Assembly (NCBI GenBank): GCA_002699125.1
Contig: PABI01000080.1
Location: 1 to 64,000, forward strand
Direction of reading: 5' to 3'
Source: Anaerolineaceae bacterium
Lineage (GTDB): Bacteria; Chloroflexota; Anaerolineae; Promineifilales; Promineifilaceae
DNA length: 64,000 nucleotides
The notes below the pieces were generated by a model, which was not told the origin of the DNA, did no database searches, and saw only the letters and a list, made by a program, of their open reading frames with translations. Position numbers and translations under genes: made by a program. Numbering within the stretch: position 1 is the stretch's first letter; every line of letters starts with the position of its first letter. Below, in pieces: positions 62,789 through 64,000 of the stretch.

Positions 62789-62802
62789 TGCAAGCGTTTG
62801 CA
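62789..62802. promoter_or_regulatory. LacI/cre-like operator upstream of the LacI gene
   Basis: TGCAAGCGTTTGCA, near-palindromic around CG and closely similar to the site at 61696. It lies 22 bases before the regulator's GTG, so it should mediate autoregulation. A second weak inverted repeat AAAAAGATAACGCTTTTT overlaps it on the right. Confidence 0.8.
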
Positions 62803-62875
62803 AAAAGATAACGCTTTTTGGAGCATCTGTCAACAGTATTTACCAATTTTTGCGGGCAAAATGGTGAACAGGCAG

Positions 62876-62909
62876 GGTCAGCCTGGGCCACTTCTGGCTC
62901 AGGCTGACC
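62876..62909 (-). terminator. Hairpin after the GH31 gene
   Basis: GGTCAGCCTG (62876-62885) is inverted as CAGGCTGACC (62900-62909), extended inward by GGCC/GGCT. It follows the GH31 stop in the transcription direction. There is no clear T run on the minus strand, so termination or mRNA end protection are both possible. Confidence 0.6.
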
Positions 62910-62945
62910 GTTTGTTTAACTGAAAATATTTAAAGCAGATTACGA

Positions 62946-64000
62946 TCACGCAAGTTGAATCGTGAGACGGGGTGTGCCTTTCTCTGGCTGCAGCAATGTA
63001 CCTTGTTCATGGGATTGGGTTGTGCAATCGGTAACGGCCGTTCCCCCCTCAATCCCACGCAGCAGCACTGTCCACGGCTTTGTTGCTCCCTCAGCTTCGA
63101 GGTGCAGCGTGTTTCCTTCGCGGCGGGCGTGCAAAGTTATCGCTGTTTCGCCTTGCAGATTGGGGACGGTGCGGGAAACGGCCGTGCCCTCATCCAGCGC
63201 AAACAGGTGGAACGTCACGCCATCGGCAAAGTCGTAATCGGGGCGATCTTCATTGCTGCCGACGGCGATAATGCTGTTCGGCCGTACCCACAGCGGCAGG
63301 CTGAGGAAATCATACGTCTCCTGCTGCCAGCGGCCGCCTTCCCGAACTTCGCCGGTGAAGAAATGGGTCCAGCGGCCCGGTGGCAGATAGTAGTCCACCA
63401 CGTTGTCGTGGCGGAACACCGGTGCAACCAGCAGCGCATCGCCCAGCATGTACTGCCGGTCCAATGCATCGCAGCCGGGATCATCAGGGAATTCCAGCAT
63501 CATGGCGCGCAGGGTGGGGACGCCGTTTGTATGCGCTTCCTGAGCTGCGCCGTACAGGTAAGGCATCAGGCGACACTTTAGTTTGGTGAAATGGCGCAGC
63601 ACGTCCACCGCTTCCTCGTCGAACAGCCAGGGCACGCGGTACGAGCCGCTGCCGTGCAGGCGGCTGTGCGAAGACAGCAGGCCAAAGGCACACCAGCGCT
63701 TGTACACATCGGCGGGGGCAGTTAGCTCAAAACCGCCAATATCGTGGCTCCAAAAACCAAAGCCGGACAGCGACAGTGACAAGCCGCCGCGCAAACTTTC
63801 GGCCATCGATTCAAATGTGGCCGTGCAGTCGCCGCCCCAATGGACGGGGAACTGCTGCCCCCCAGCGGTGGCCGATCGGGCAAACAGAACGGCCTCGTTA
63901 GGGCCACGTTCTGCTTGCAGCAGCTCAAAAACGGTTTTGTTGTAGAGCTGTGTGTAATAGTTGTGCATCTTCACCGGGTCGGAGCCGTCGTGGTAAACAA
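62946..64000 (-). CDS. Glycoside hydrolase family 31, alpha-xylosidase/alpha-glucosidase (N-terminal part outside the window)
   Basis: The frame is open to the window end; the residues before the internal ATG at 63974 are VYHDGSDPVK, normal for GH31, so the gene continues. Visible are YYTQLYNKTVFELLQAER, RSATAGGQQFPVHWGGDCTA (acid/base Asp in GGD), GGLSLSLSGFGFWSHDIGGF, HSRLHGSGSYRVPW and RLMPYLYGAAQEAHTNGVPT, followed by the beta domains. The nucleophile Asp lies outside. In this context an alpha-xylosidase releasing xylose from xyloglucan oligosaccharides is more likely than an alpha-glucosidase. Confidence 0.93.
   Translation of the reverse strand, partial: VYHDGSDPVKMHNYYTQLYNKTVFELLQAERGPNEAVLFARSATAGGQQFPVHWGGDCTATFESMAESLRGGLSLSLSGFGFWSHDIGGFELTAPADVYKRWCAFGLLSSHSRLHGSGSYRVPWLFDEEAVDVLRHFTKLKCRLMPYLYGAAQEAHTNGVPTLRAMMLEFPDDPGCDALDRQYMLGDALLVAPVFRHDNVVDYYLPPGRWTHFFTGEVREGGRWQQETYDFLSLPLWVRPNSIIAVGSNEDRPDYDFADGVTFHLFALDEGTAVSRTVPNLQGETAITLHARREGNTLHLEAEGATKPWTVLLRGIEGGTAVTDCTTQSHEQGTLLQPEKGTPRLTIQLA

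Overview
The window looks like chromosome of a Chloroflexota bacterium, probably from the Anaerolineae/Ardenticatenia side of the phylum. This is inferred from the gene mix: many polytopic GT-C type membrane proteins, a reduced Tad pilus locus without secretin, Pro/Thr-rich extracytoplasmic proteins, a class D-like sortase, LytR-CpsA-Psr and PPC-repeat proteins, and HisKA_3 kinases. I saw no rRNA, tRNA, CRISPR array or complete insertion sequence. Across nearly the whole window the palindrome ACGGCCGT recurs far above chance, mostly inside genes, where it writes Thr-Ala-Val, Asn/Asp/Tyr-Gly-Arg or Arg-Pro into the proteins.

Layout. 0-7 kb: the tail of an unknown gene, a small unknown gene and four large membrane proteins of the GT-C/ArnT type. 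7-14 kb: a NarL-type response regulator, a soluble DegS-like kinase, a 50-residue Flp pilin too short for a standard ORF cut-off, and cpaE-cpaF-tadB-tadC. 14-25 kb: housekeeping genes (ComF, HPF, LMW phosphatase, Nif3-like, Kbl, beta-CASP nuclease, RNase D, NDP-sugar epimerase, RecJ, CBS protein). 25.4-27.9 kb: an ABM-domain protein, then HigBA and an AT-rich unknown gene. 28-41.9 kb: a mannosyltransferase-like protein, a GAF sensor kinase, PsuG, a ParB-like protein, a stand-alone CBM48 protein, a parvulin lipoprotein, a four-fold PPC lipoprotein, an LCP protein and another GT-C protein.

41.9-43.4 kb: a frameshifted DUF433 gene and an unknown protein with a PD-(D/E)XK-like motif. 43.5-51.2 kb: a sortase, then on the minus strand an apparent operon of a 4-hydroxybutyryl-CoA-dehydratase/HpaB-like enzyme with hypF-hypC-hypD-hypE (no hydrogenase and no hypA/hypB here). 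51.4-54.8 kb: a MarR regulator with two adjacent perfect palindromes upstream, followed by two VOC dioxygenase-like proteins and an MhqD-like hydrolase, resembling the Firmicutes quinone-resistance (Mhq) regulon. 55-64 kb: a second, C-terminally extended Flp-type pilin, then a xyloside catabolic cluster (GH31, LacI regulator, GH3, xylose isomerase, an APH-fold kinase, xylulokinase) with LacI/cre-like operators.

Small dispersed repeats are unusually common: a ~92-base MITE-like element (two near-identical copies and a diverged one), CGCAAAG hairpins, CGCTGATT hairpins, GTCATTCC hairpins, and short ~8-nt-word arrays. Several of these lie in frame inside genes (one GT-C gene, and hypF twice). 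No single undescribed defence or mobile system stands out. The most novel signals are the ACGGCCGT octamer with its deserts over accessory genes, the in-frame repeat insertions, and the two unknown proteins at 26.6 and 42.4 kb.
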